From contig CAJFCJ010000014.1 of the NCBI GenBank assembly GCA_904063045.1, positions 2,043,643-2,107,642 on the forward strand: a stretch of 64,000 nt of DNA, written 5' to 3'. The position numbers and the translations under genes were made by a program. Origin of the DNA: Dimorphilus gyrociliatus (Eukaryota > Annelida > Polychaeta > Dinophilidae). Positions 48,126-59,200 of the stretch are shown in pieces (the stretch's first letter is position 1; every line of letters begins with the position of its first letter). The notes under the pieces are model-generated. The model was not told the origin of the DNA. It ran no database searches and was given only the letters and a program-made list of their open reading frames with translations.

Positions 48126-49683
48126 GGCGTAGATGTTTAAAGAGCTGGATGGTGTTCAGTATTTTAAAAATATCAATTTATTCATCACTTCAGGTGTTAT
48201 GTAACAAGAGAGTGACAGGTCAAAATGTAAAATCTCTTCTTATCTCTCGGAGTCTGAACTTTATACTACTACCTTCTATGCAAGTTAAGTGTTAAGTGTT
48301 TATTTAAGCCTACGTCCTTGTGTCTTAGACAAAAAAGCTAACCGACTTATCTATTTCTTGTATTAAGTTCACATAAAAAACTGTTCACTTAGAATAAAAC
48401 TAATTAACTGTAATTGATAAACAATGTATACGAAATAATATATATATACTGTATAAAGGCTTACAAAAACAAAAAATAGTCTTTTAATCTTAATGCCGAT
48501 AGATTCATAAAGAAAGATCCGTTTTTGATAAACATAAAGCTGAATTATTATAGAAATAAGCACATATACAATATATTATATATAAGTATAAATACAGGTA
48601 GTGGCTGCGATGAAAATAACTTGACGTTGAAAAAAATTTGTTGCTTTCGCCTGCGTGTTTATGTATGAGTGGTTGTATAAATGATTATGTTTTGAATATG
48701 GACAGTATACCACTTCAGACTTTAACCTTTTATCTTTAGTTAGTCATTCAAATCAGATTATGAATATTTTTTCTTTCGAAATTAAACTATAAGCTTATTA
48801 CGTAACAAAGCATGTTTTTAGATTAAATATAAAATTATAATATTAGTATAACACCATTATAAAAATATTTTGTACTAATTTTCCCATTTGTTTCATTTAT
48901 ATAACTACAATTGATTATCTCCTTGAACTTTTTCAATTTCAAAGATTTTATCCTATACGGTTCAAAGATTACAGATCTATTCATTTTTCTATAAATTTCA
49001 GATCACTAATTGATATCATATGTTCTTTAGATTTATATCAGTATATATCAAAATTTTGATATTGCTCAAAAAAGCTTTGAATACATGAAAGTATTCTTGA
49101 AATTTATTGAAATTTTAATAATTTTGTATTAAATATGTAGAGAAATAAGTTGTTTACATCATATGTCATTGTATTAGTATAGCATGTACCACTTATCTGA
49201 ACATAAACAGAGAAAGAGGGAACGAGAATTAGGCGTACAAGACACATAGATTTTCCATAGAGGTGACACGAGCATTCAAACTTTATAGACATTAATTAAA
49301 ATTCAAATCAACTTTTTATCGTCTTTATAGTCTGACAACATATTAAGCATAATTCGTATTTCTTTACCTTATTTGTCTTTATTTATGTTCTAAAAGAAGA
49401 GATTTTGAATACAAAAAGTACATAGCAAGTGATTCTAATATACCTTTTACATATTAAATGTGGCGCATTTATTCAAAGCATACTTTGATGAAACATATAC
49501 AATATATATTGAATATATTCTATTCAATTTTAAAACCTATTTCTTTCAAATATCGACCAAGCTTCATTCTATCTTTTGTCACTTAAAGTTCAAGCAACTC
49601 TGTTTTGAATTGGTTTTGAGTACTTTTATAATTTTTTGTTCCTGAACTTGGACTTGTTCAGTTCAAGCAGTGCACTTGCGGAG
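48126..49683. promoter_or_regulatory. shared divergent intergenic region with coding-sequence fragment
   Basis: This 1.56-kb region separates the two divergently transcribed sphingomyelinase-like genes, so it should carry both promoters. It includes a 35-bp exact copy of coding sequence of the right-hand gene (48601-48635). No other coding segment is seen; TA-rich motifs such as ATACTGTATAAAG at 48447-48459 are not specific. Confidence 0.45.
48601..48635 (+). repeat. 35-bp exact duplicate of sphingomyelinase-like coding sequence
   Basis: Bases 48601-48635 are identical and in the same orientation to 50147-50181, inside the right-hand sphingomyelinase-like gene where they encode GCDENNLTLKK just after the catalytic Glu. 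Here the copy sits in intergenic DNA with no coding context on either side. Confidence 0.92.
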
Positions 49684-50913
49684 ATGACATTCCTACAGAT
49701 ATTTTACATCAGCCTAAGTGTTGGAATTGTAAATTGCTGTATTCGTCCATCACCTCCGTGTTCATTTAGTCAGAGAAGAAATCCGGTAACAGGAAGATGT
49801 ATTGATAATCCTCCACCTGCATCTAGGCCATTTACTTGGTTAGAGAATTGCGATGCCGTCCCTCAAGATTGTGTAAACTATGGGCTTGAATATGATATAT
49901 CTTATCCATTTGCAGATGATTTTGACTGTTTTAATGGAGGAAGTGCTATACGCTGCGTTGTAAAACCCAAGCCAAAACTAACTACAACGCCTGCCAATGA
50001 ATTCAAATTTTTGGCGTACAATATATTTGAGCGTTTCTACTTTTTAAGTATTGATGGTCAAAGAGAAAGAACATGCAGAATACCTTCATGGGTATTGGAA
50101 ACAATTCCAGACGTCGATGCCATTGCCTTCCAAGAAGTGTTTCTTGGTGGCTGCGATGAAAATAACTTGACGTTGAAAAAAGTACTCTCTTTCTACGGTT
50201 TCAGGTACACAACATCCGTTGTAGACAGTATTTTAGCGCTAAACGGTGGAATATTTATCGCTTCAAAATGGCCAATAGTAAGAGAAGAAAGCTACGTATT
50301 TCAATCTGTAATGTTTTTGACGGCGGAAATTTTTGTAGCAAAAGGTGTGTCGTACGCCAGAATTGAGAAAACTGTTAATGGCGTTACAAAACCTTATAAT
50401 TTAATGTCGACTCACTTACAAAGTGGAGGTGGTGATGATAACACTATAAGAGAAGCTCAGTGTCAAGAAATGGTATCGTTCACTCAGACCTTAAATATAC
50501 CAGCGAATGAGCCAGTCCTATTTGCAGGGGATCTAAACTTAAGACTCGATGAACAAAGTTTACAAACTTGTCTAAATTTACTTAGCTCTAAACTTCCACC
50601 TCTTTCTAGAACAAGCCCTCTATCGCTATCTTGGGATCCTCCTACAAACACCATTTTACAGAAAAATTTCGCATCAAGGCTGCCAAAATGGATTGATTAC
50701 GTATTTTACAGCAAACTTCATAAAAATCCTATCACTTCAAATCAAATAATCTACAACGCTAAAGATCAGAATGAGTTTAAGGTGTGTTTCGCAGAAGATT
50801 ATATAAATCTTTTTAGACATTCTCATCAGCCTATCAATGATTGCGATTATACAACTGAAACTATCAAAGATTTATCAGATCACTATCCTGTTTTAGGAAT
50901 ATTTCAATTTTAA
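49684..50913 (+). CDS. secreted sphingomyelinase-like EEP-fold phosphodiesterase, paralogue 2
   Basis: Frame of 409 residues from ATG 49684; an upstream in-frame TTG is ignored because ATG 49684 begins the signal peptide (1-18, FLQIFYISLSVGIVNC). As in the left-hand paralogue there is a cysteine-containing N-terminal segment (FSQRRNPVTGRCIDNPP; WLENCDAVPQDC) and then the phosphodiesterase domain: Asn113 (AYNIFER), Glu151 in AFQEVF, STHLQ, AGDLN and the terminal SDHYPVLG. All expected metal and catalytic positions are kept. The two proteins align end to end (for example RTCRI.PW or SW, NGG.FIASKWPIV, FVAKGVSY), so they are an inverted duplicate pair. Expected action is cleavage of sphingomyelin or a related phospholipid in the extracellular space. 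Related bacterial enzymes include haemolysins, but nothing here shows such a role. Confidence 0.85.
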   Translation: MTFLQIFYISLSVGIVNCCIRPSPPCSFSQRRNPVTGRCIDNPPPASRPFTWLENCDAVPQDCVNYGLEYDISYPFADDFDCFNGGSAIRCVVKPKPKLTTTPANEFKFLAYNIFERFYFLSIDGQRERTCRIPSWVLETIPDVDAIAFQEVFLGGCDENNLTLKKVLSFYGFRYTTSVVDSILALNGGIFIASKWPIVREESYVFQSVMFLTAEIFVAKGVSYARIEKTVNGVTKPYNLMSTHLQSGGGDDNTIREAQCQEMVSFTQTLNIPANEPVLFAGDLNLRLDEQSLQTCLNLLSSKLPPLSRTSPLSLSWDPPTNTILQKNFASRLPKWIDYVFYSKLHKNPITSNQIIYNAKDQNEFKVCFAEDYINLFRHSHQPINDCDYTTETIKDLSDHYPVLGIFQF

Positions 50914-51088
50914 ACTTTAATTTTTTTGCCATAACTTTGATATTTGTAATAATCTAATAACATTTAAAGTAATGAATTTTCAAATATAAGAAAATACGTA
51001 AAAATTGCATATAAATCAAAAAAATTAATATGAATAGTAAGACATATTTTCGCTCTCTGTGTTATACAAGTGTTACGCTAATAGTTTG

Positions 51089-51196
51089 TCATTTACAATA
51101 TCCGTCAGGACACGATTTCTTAAATAAATTTCCACATATTCGCTTAGGATTTCTGTAAGGCCTAAATTGTTTGAGACAATCCTTTAAACAAACAAA

Positions 51197-51233
<37 letters not shown>

Positions 51234-51351
51234 TATATTTATTTATTTATGAACCATAATTAATATATACTGAGTTTAGGCGTACCTTTATAAATCCTTT
51301 TCTACAGCAACTGTCTTCAAAAAATCCCATTGCCGTATTACTTCTAATGGT

Positions 51352-51395
<44 letters not shown>

Positions 51396-51699
51396 TGTAT
51401 ATATATACTGTATATATATACTGTATATATATACTGTATATACTTAATATATTGTATATATTGTTATGTCTATTCAAGAAAAAGATTGTATACTTACACA
51501 GAATTGTATTGTTTCGCGTTAATTATCCATAAAATTGAAATAAACAAAGACGACTAAAAGGGAAAGAAGAAGAAAAAACAAAAAGAGAGAATAGCTTTTT
51601 TATTGTTATTTGTTTGTTTTTTTTAAAAAAAAACTATTTATTATTATATTTAATAAGATAAAAAAATTTACTTACTAACCAAAATTTTTGCCGGAACAT
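51089..51699 (-). CDS. cysteine-rich secreted peptide, 4 exons
   Basis: Minus-strand exons 51699-51676, 51553-51498, 51343-51286, 51181-51089 join with phases 0, 2 and 0 to 76 residues. Borders are strong: GTAAGT donors twice, a GTACGC donor and a TTTCCCTTTTAG acceptor. The signal peptide is split by the first intron (MFRQKFWL joined to SSLFISILWIINA), which is why no single open frame shows it. The mature part of about 53 residues has six cysteines in the order CC-x7-C-x13-C-x7-C-x4-C, is rich in Lys and Arg (two possible dibasic sites, PKR and FKK), and ends in YCK. Three disulfides are likely. I recognise no named family; a hormone, a defence peptide or another secreted effector would all fit. 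Its two middle introns contain (AT)n and TATATACTG repeats. Confidence 0.68.
51361..51450. repeat. (AT)n tract followed by 13-bp tandem repeat
   Basis: An AT run of about 33 bases passes into four units of a 13-base repeat (ACTGTATATATAT), with ACTG at 51394, 51407, 51420 and 51433. It lies in an intron of the cysteine-rich peptide gene. Confidence 0.9.
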
Positions 51700-53219
51700 G
51701 ATTTGAAATTAATTTCTTTCTTTTTCTTTTTTTTATACTTAATTTATGATTTATTTATTAAATACGTCGTAATAAACAGTATTTATAATATTTCTAAAAA
51801 GTAAGAGATGGCTGGAAGAGACGGTAGAATAGAAGGCGTAGGTGAATGAGGAGGAGAAGGGAAAAAAGTAAAAGAAGAATTAAAGATGATAGACAACTCA
51901 AATTAAAAGTAATATTGATAAAAAGCAGGTAATATGAAAGTAGTTTTTAGTTAGAATATATAAAAAAACTATAAAAAAAAGAGAGAAAAAGAAATAGATG
52001 TTTTAGAGTTTTGTTCCGTTTAAAAGCCAGAATAATGTACTCATATCGTACTTGAACAGTTATTTGGTAAATTGAGCTGCTAAATCAACTAAATATATCT
52101 ATATATACAGTATATATATGTATAAATCTCTATATTATATATATATATATATATAGTATATACCATTATTATATTATAATAATATAATTTAGTTCTATTA
52201 GAATAATAAATTGGACAGGAAATAATCACATTTCTCTCATTAATATATCTATAAAAATTTTACTATCTCTGCACTCTTTTAACTTCTACTTCTACTATGA
52301 CATCATACTTTTTGTTGGAATTGTTCCATTATGTTATACTAGTATATTTATTATGCATTTTTTTTCTCAATATTAGCTCTCTAGTCTTTCTTCTTATCGT
52401 TCCCCACTCCCTATCAATCTTTAATTATTAAACTAACTAAAATAGGAAGATAAAAGATTAAACATAAATCTATAAATCTCTTTCGCTTGTTTTTTTTTTT
52501 CTTTTTGAAGAATAATCTCCATTTAATTAGTAAGTACATGTTCACGAGTGTAAACTCTCCCATCACTGACTAATTGATTAGCTATTCATTTAGTTTTTTG
52601 AGTTAAATAAATTAAAACAATCTGCTAATATTTCGTACTTGTTAATAATAAGAAAAACGCTTTTATAACGCTTTTATCACCTTATCAATAAAACATAAAA
52701 AAGACTCTTATTTCGTTCTGACGCAATTGAAATTCTCTTGCTACACTGACATTTAATAAATAATTAATTTAACTTGTAGATGGCGCTATCAAAAAATTAA
52801 GTAAAATAACCTCCAGATGGCATGAACAAAAGGGTCGGAAATACGATATTCTGACACTAACAGAGACATTTTAAGGAAATAATTAGCATTTGTATCTCAA
52901 CAAAAAAGGTTAAAGGTCATATGAATATTTAAAACTGAGGAAAGAAAAAAAATTTAATACAAGAATGAATATGGTTTTCAAGCATTTATTATTATTTTGC
53001 ATATTGCAAAAAAGTATCAACAAAAAAAAAAAGACTTTAAGCATAAACAACATAAAAAGTCTAAAGTTTGTAGTTTGTTTTTTACCCTGTATCGAAAACA
53101 TGTACCAAATGTACCCTGTAATAAATTGAAAAGGAAGGTAGAGATGGAGGTTGACAGTTTGAAAGAGAGAGAGGGAGAGAGGGAGAGAGGGAGAGAGAGA
53201 GAGAGAGAGAGAGAGAAAG

Positions 53220-53254
<35 letters not shown>

Positions 53255-53279
53255 AAGGGAGAAAGAGTTAGTGAGTTTA
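51700..53279. other. intergenic, includes 3' flank of FGFRL1-like gene
   Basis: No coding sequence recognised. It holds an AGATGGCGCT site (52778-52787), an AGATGGC site (52815-52821), and the GA-rich tract at 53161-53254 that begins 26 bp beyond the FGFRL1-like stop codon and so is probably in its 3' UTR. Confidence 0.5.
53161..53254. repeat. (GA)n-rich tract
   Basis: About 94 bases of GAGA repeats with occasional GGGA. It produces spurious serine/leucine-rich and arginine/glutamate-rich open frames on both strands (52910-53338 and 52997-53320). On the FGFRL1-like transcript it reads as a CU-rich tract. Confidence 0.92.
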
Positions 53280-56200
53280 TCACACGAACTGCGCGTTATT
53301 TGTTGAAGCGGGCGGAATAAACTGGCATTGTCCCCCATAACCGACCATTATATCCTTAGAATGTGAAGATTCATCATTGCTGCTTATTGTATGATGAGAG
53401 ATTACTCCAAAATCAGTTTGTGGAACGGGAGCACATTGCTGCCCGTAATAATTCATCATAATCTTCTGGTTATGAGGCTGTGGAGTACATTTTTTATATA
53501 CACAACTTGAGTTGCTCGATGAGCTTTTAGTACTTCGATTTGTTGAAGAATTTGAATTCTTCCTATGCCTACTAAATACGCAAACGAGAACGAGCACAAG
53601 TAAAAAAAGTAATCCTCCCGATACGCTTGCTATTAAAATTGTTTGAGTAGAACTATCTTCTATAACGTCGCCGATTTTTACTTGAAAAAGTTCAGCTTCC
53701 ATCAGAGTACCATAGACGATGAAGCAAGCATAATATCCTGAACTTTTATAGTCAACTGCTCGAATATTAAGCACACTTTTATAAATGCCGTTATTATCTT
53801 CAACACTGGTGTGATTAATATAATGAAAATCCATGTCTCTCATAGTCAGAACGGATGAATTTAACGTTATTTTCTCTTTCGTATCAACTTTTGCCCACTG
53901 AAAAGAGTAGAAGAAACATTGAACTTTTTTAAGTAGATAAATACAATATTGTAAATAAACTCTTTATACATATATATTAAATTGTAATTTAATATACATA
54001 AATAGAAGCCCACTCATCCCAAAAAGCAATCCTTAACGATTGTAAACAAAATAGATAAGATTAGATCGAATTTATCCATCTTAGGAATACTAGTAAAATC
54101 CTCCAAGACCATTTCTATCATTCCCCCTTCTTCTCTTCAGTTAGCACCTCAAATGGGTGTCTTAATCATTTTACTTTTTATTCTTATTTTCAACTTATCT
54201 CTACTTTAAAAAAGGAATATATTATCATCTTCTTTTACCCTAATTATAACTTTCTTATCGTCGTTTGCTGAATTTCTTAATCGAATTTTGCAGTTGAGTC
54301 TTGCATCTTGAAACCGATTAACAATAAGGCTTCTTTTAGAATTTTCGTATTTAAACTCGTTTCTTATGAGGTTGGTATGTTCTAAAATAGATAAAAAGTG
54401 ATATATATATATATATACTGTATATATATATTTATATATAAATAATAAAGTATATAATACAATTGGCAATTAACTACACATATATATAGCCTTGAAGGGA
54501 AAAGTACTAAATGGCTTAGAATAGTTTTGGGAATCACTAAATAATCCCTATATATCTTTATTCAGTGAAATTTGAAACAGTTTTCCCCCTCATAAATGTG
54601 TATGCCATTCTTTTTTATCTAGGATAAAGTATTCCATGAATAGGCTTTCTTATTCAGTAATTAGCATAAATCTTATTACATAGTTACTTTATATAATCGT
54701 CAAGTATGCCAGTATTGGCCTTACATAAATTTATTTATAATGAAGTAGTTTGCGCACGTTACAAACCTTTTCTTCCTATTTTTAAACTCCAAACTCTCTT
54801 TACAACACCAAGAACGTTGCCAACTTCGCATCGATAACTCCCGCTATCCTCATAATCAACGCTTTCTATCGTTAAGAATTTCTTATCACGCTTTTCGAGT
54901 AAACGCGTGTCGTTGTGATACCATTCCAGTGTTGGTGGTGGATTACTCTTATAACCGCAAAAAAATTTTACATCTTGACCTTTTTTAACGATTCTGTCTA
55001 ATTCTGGCCTCTTTTGTATAAACTTCGGAGAAACTGTTATTTTTTGACATAAAATACATGCCGTTAACGCCATCTGGCAACTTTTAATTTAAAAGCGACA
55101 ACTTACAAACATCCTTTTTCTTATTCGTGCCATCTGTATAAATTGAAAAAAAAACGGTTTTGTTTAGTTAAGGGCTACTTTTTGCTTCCAAATAGGAAAT
55201 TATGCATTGTAACGAAAAAGGTTACTTAGGCCTAAATTAGATAAAGAAGGATAAGGGAAACGGGGTTAGAGAGGGATAGGAAAATAATGTTTACGGAATA
55301 TTCCAAATTATGTTAAAGTAGACGTCGGAAAAGGATATTCATTATGTTGCTATAAATCCTTTCTCTCTCCTCTTCCTTTTCTTCTTGTTTTGTATATTTT
55401 AATGTTTGAATTTAATTCAAGTCGAGTTTTAACAGATGAAAAGTTAAGAGGGGAGAGGTGGGAGGGAGGGAGAAGGGTGGGTGGATGCCATTGATAGCGT
55501 TACAACATACATCTGGCCGTTTATTCCGGCCGCCCGCATCTCTCTTTCTTGTCTCTCTTTTCATTTAATATGGAAAGAAGTGCTTTTAACTCTATTTTAC
55601 TAAAGAAGGATAAATCTGTCGAGAACAACAAAATAATCAAGAACGCCAGAGATGAATGATAACGCCGAATGAACCGTATCAGAAGCACTCATCTGCACCA
55701 CATCAACATTCAGATCGGATAAGACGACACGTGACCTCTTGACACCACAAAAGCGAATTGTCGGGGTATTTTAATATCGATCTTTTTCTGCCCGTCTATC
55801 TCATTCTTTCTGGGACTCTACATTCGAATCCGGTGAGAAATAACGCAACAGTAAACGTTATACACATTTCATTTGGGCATTTATGCACATACAAAAAGCG
55901 CCGGCATCTGAAGAGTCCTTTCTCTAGCACTACAATCAATCATGTATAGACGTCCCGGCCGTTACTCTTAAAAAATTGCCCGACATTTGTTTCGCTTCAT
56001 AACCACTATAATACCTCTACATAACCACTCGAATTTCCCTGTTATTTTTTTTTTTACATCTTATAAAGGCGGAATTGCATACGTTCTGTAACCGTTTCCA
56101 ATTTCCTTCAGTCTATCAATTGACAGTTTCAATGATAACCTCAAAAAACCTAAAGATAAAGTGTAACTCCTTTGGGCAATGAATAACGGTCAAAAAAATC

Positions 56201-59200
56201 CTCTTACAGTTTTATAATACAATATTAAATCGCTAATTGAAAGGAGCCGGTTTATTTTCACTCTATAAAAAAGTAAAAGATACGAAGGTACTGTTTATTC
56301 AAGAAATAACCTAACAGCGGGATATGTAGCTGATTAGGGAGTATGACTCATCTAATTACGTAATGAGTTTGTGAAAGGCATAGAAAATCAGCGGTTTTTA
56401 TCTGCTGTGCATTCTAATTTGAAATTTCCCATGGGCGGCTTGTGGCTTTAGACTTTGGTGTCTTTAGAGGTAGTATTACGGAAAGTGATTTAACGGTTTC
56501 TATTTCTTTCTTAACCCCCTCCAACACTGATTACTAACGCTTATAGTCAAGCGGCAATAGCGTTTGTAGAAAAGGCGTAATCTTGTAGTTGACTAATTGG
56601 CAATCATTCCACCCTCCCCTCTTTTCCCAGCCCTTTCATTGATTTATTACACGATACTTGCGTCTATTTAGACCAAAAGGGATAACTTTTAAAATGTCAA
56701 TTGAATTCTTAAGAACACCGAAAAGAATGAATGTCCCTTTGATTGTGTTCTAATTCCAAGTAAAACTTTGTACATAATTACATAATCTAATCCCTTTTTC
56801 CCTATACTAATTCTTTTTAACCTTCTTCTTGATTCGTTTAAACATCCTTCTTAAAAGAAATCCAATAGAGTACTAATAAATTCTCTCTTTTTATCTTTTA
56901 CTACCGTATTATTACTTTATAACCTTGATAATAATGCTATATACAAATTGGCATAATAATTCTGGTAAACACTTCATAAAACTGCCACTTATTGGTTAGA
57001 ATATTATTTTTACAAATCATATTCTCATGAATATTCATTTAGAACAAGATTAGTCTTTTTTTGGAAAAATGTTTGGATTCCCTTTCTACTGTTATTTGTT
57101 TCTTTTCTTGTCCGTTTCATAGGCCTAAAAGAAATGTAATGACTTTCCAACGGATATTGTTAATTATGAGAAGTGGAACGTTAAAATGTTCATATTTCTT
57201 TTATATTTGTCATAACATACAAAAGGGGCAATAAAATATAAAAGAAATAATTTTCGGCGCCTCCTAGCGTCTATATAATATTTAATCCCATAGCCTAGTC
57301 ACTGGCGTCCCATTAAGAAAAATATGTATTAAAAAATTGGCCCCTAGACGCAACTGACAAAAAGATATTCGCAGTGGGAATTATGTCTTTTCAATATAGG
57401 GCCTAGAAGAAAGAATGGGGAGAGAAACGCCCCTTTGTTAATAAAGCGTCATTGGCACACTGACGACTGGGACGCCTATAGTCTCCTAATTCCCCATAAA
57501 TCTTTGTCGTAGCGACAATCGTTCATTCTATCGTTCATTCATTACTGCCGTCCCCATTAATCGGCGCAACTAATCCGGAAATACCGATCGTAGTTACGTA
57601 ATATGTAATTCGGTTTCCAATAGCAACTGTTTCCCCTATTGAATATCAAGCGTTCCCCTTTATTTTATATTTTTTATATACGAATAAGTTTATTGCGTGA
57701 CAAGCATTTTCCAGGGTCTAAAACTAATTCCGGCCAAAGTAACCAATTACTACAGGAAAGTATAGTTGAGCCCCCGTTCAGAGAATTAGAAAATGTACTC
57801 CCCTGCTGAAAAGCGCTTTAGCATTTTAAACGGATAGCCTTTTATGTATACGCAACAAAAATAGTTGTATATAGGATTATAGTTAGAATTTGATTAATCG
57901 ACAAAAGTTTTTGTACAGAGGAGATATAAAGTTTTCTTTGCATTCTCTCTCCTTAACTTGTTGAAATTGTCAATTTTTGTTACATTTTAAAAAAGAAACA
58001 ATTTTATTTTCTTTTGATAAGAAGCAAAGTTTTGATAAGATAATTAAACTATTTATTCCAGATTTCATGATTCTTTACAATTCTTCTATCTATCTTTTTC
58101 TCGCCCTCTCTCTCTCTCTCTCTCTCTTTATATATATATATATATATATATATACTGTATACTGTATATATATCCAAGTACACCTGCTTTATTTTCCTTC
58201 TTTCCCACTTTTTCTTCACTTACATTACTTTATTAGTTAGCATTTGTATTTGGTTCACGCTTTTTTTCGTAACGTATTTTAGGGTCTAAAGTAATTTACT
58301 CTGAGAAAGCAATTAACGATGGAATGGCAAGTTGGGCCACGTTCTTTCCCTCCCAAAAGAACGTCGCGTTGCTCAAATATTCACTAATAAATATTGTAAG
58401 TAGTAGTGATTGCTTAAAGGTGTTTAACTTTTCACCCCTCCCTTCTCTTTTTAACCCTTTTACTATCGACTTTAAACCTCTACTTTTATTCAGAGTGTTC
58501 CTTATATAATTTGATAAAAATGCTAATAAAAGGGTCTTTTGATATTAAATACTGTAAATAAACAAGAATCAAAGTTTCGACATGCTATTGTAAACATAAT
58601 GAAATGAATAATGAATGCTTATAAGCTAAACATCAATGTATACAAATGTTGGAAAAGGGCTAATTTAGCGGGTTTAGACTAGCTTGACAGAATGCAAAAA
58701 CTTATCGCACGCCAGCAGACTCACGAGTTGACAGGATTGTTAATGATAGGGAGAAGACGTCTTTTGCGGTGGAGCGTTACTTATTAAATCAAACGTGGAG
58801 AGGCGAAAAGGGTGTCTATGCACAGCTTGTTCTTTTTTTTTTCTATTATTTCTCAATATATCGTATTATTTTTATCCCGTATTAATCTCATAATTACGTA
58901 ACAACTTAATTTAAATATAGAGCTTTACAATCAATATTTTGCAAGTATTATCCTATTCGATCATCTAAAAATAGACGAAACATCTTCGCTCTACAAGGCG
59001 TGAAATTTATAAATTTTTTAGATTATAGGCCTATCGTCCTAACAGTTCTAATGAATAATCCCAAAGTAAATTTCATTCGGCTGCATAGATAAAAAGTTTT
59101 AGGGCAATAGGCTGGTTGTTTCGTTTAAAAGCAATAATTATATTATATAAGATTTAACATTATAATTATATGGGATTCTACAAAAGAATAAAGCGTGAAT

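Noticed and set aside
51089-51699. Calling the six-cysteine peptide an insulin A-chain relative because of its CC pair
   Set aside because: Spacing after the CC pair is seven rather than three residues, and there is no B-chain-like C-x11-C segment.
52910-53338. Serine/leucine-rich and arginine/glutamate-rich open frames
   Set aside because: They are readings of the (GA)n tract downstream of the FGFRL1-like stop codon on both strands.
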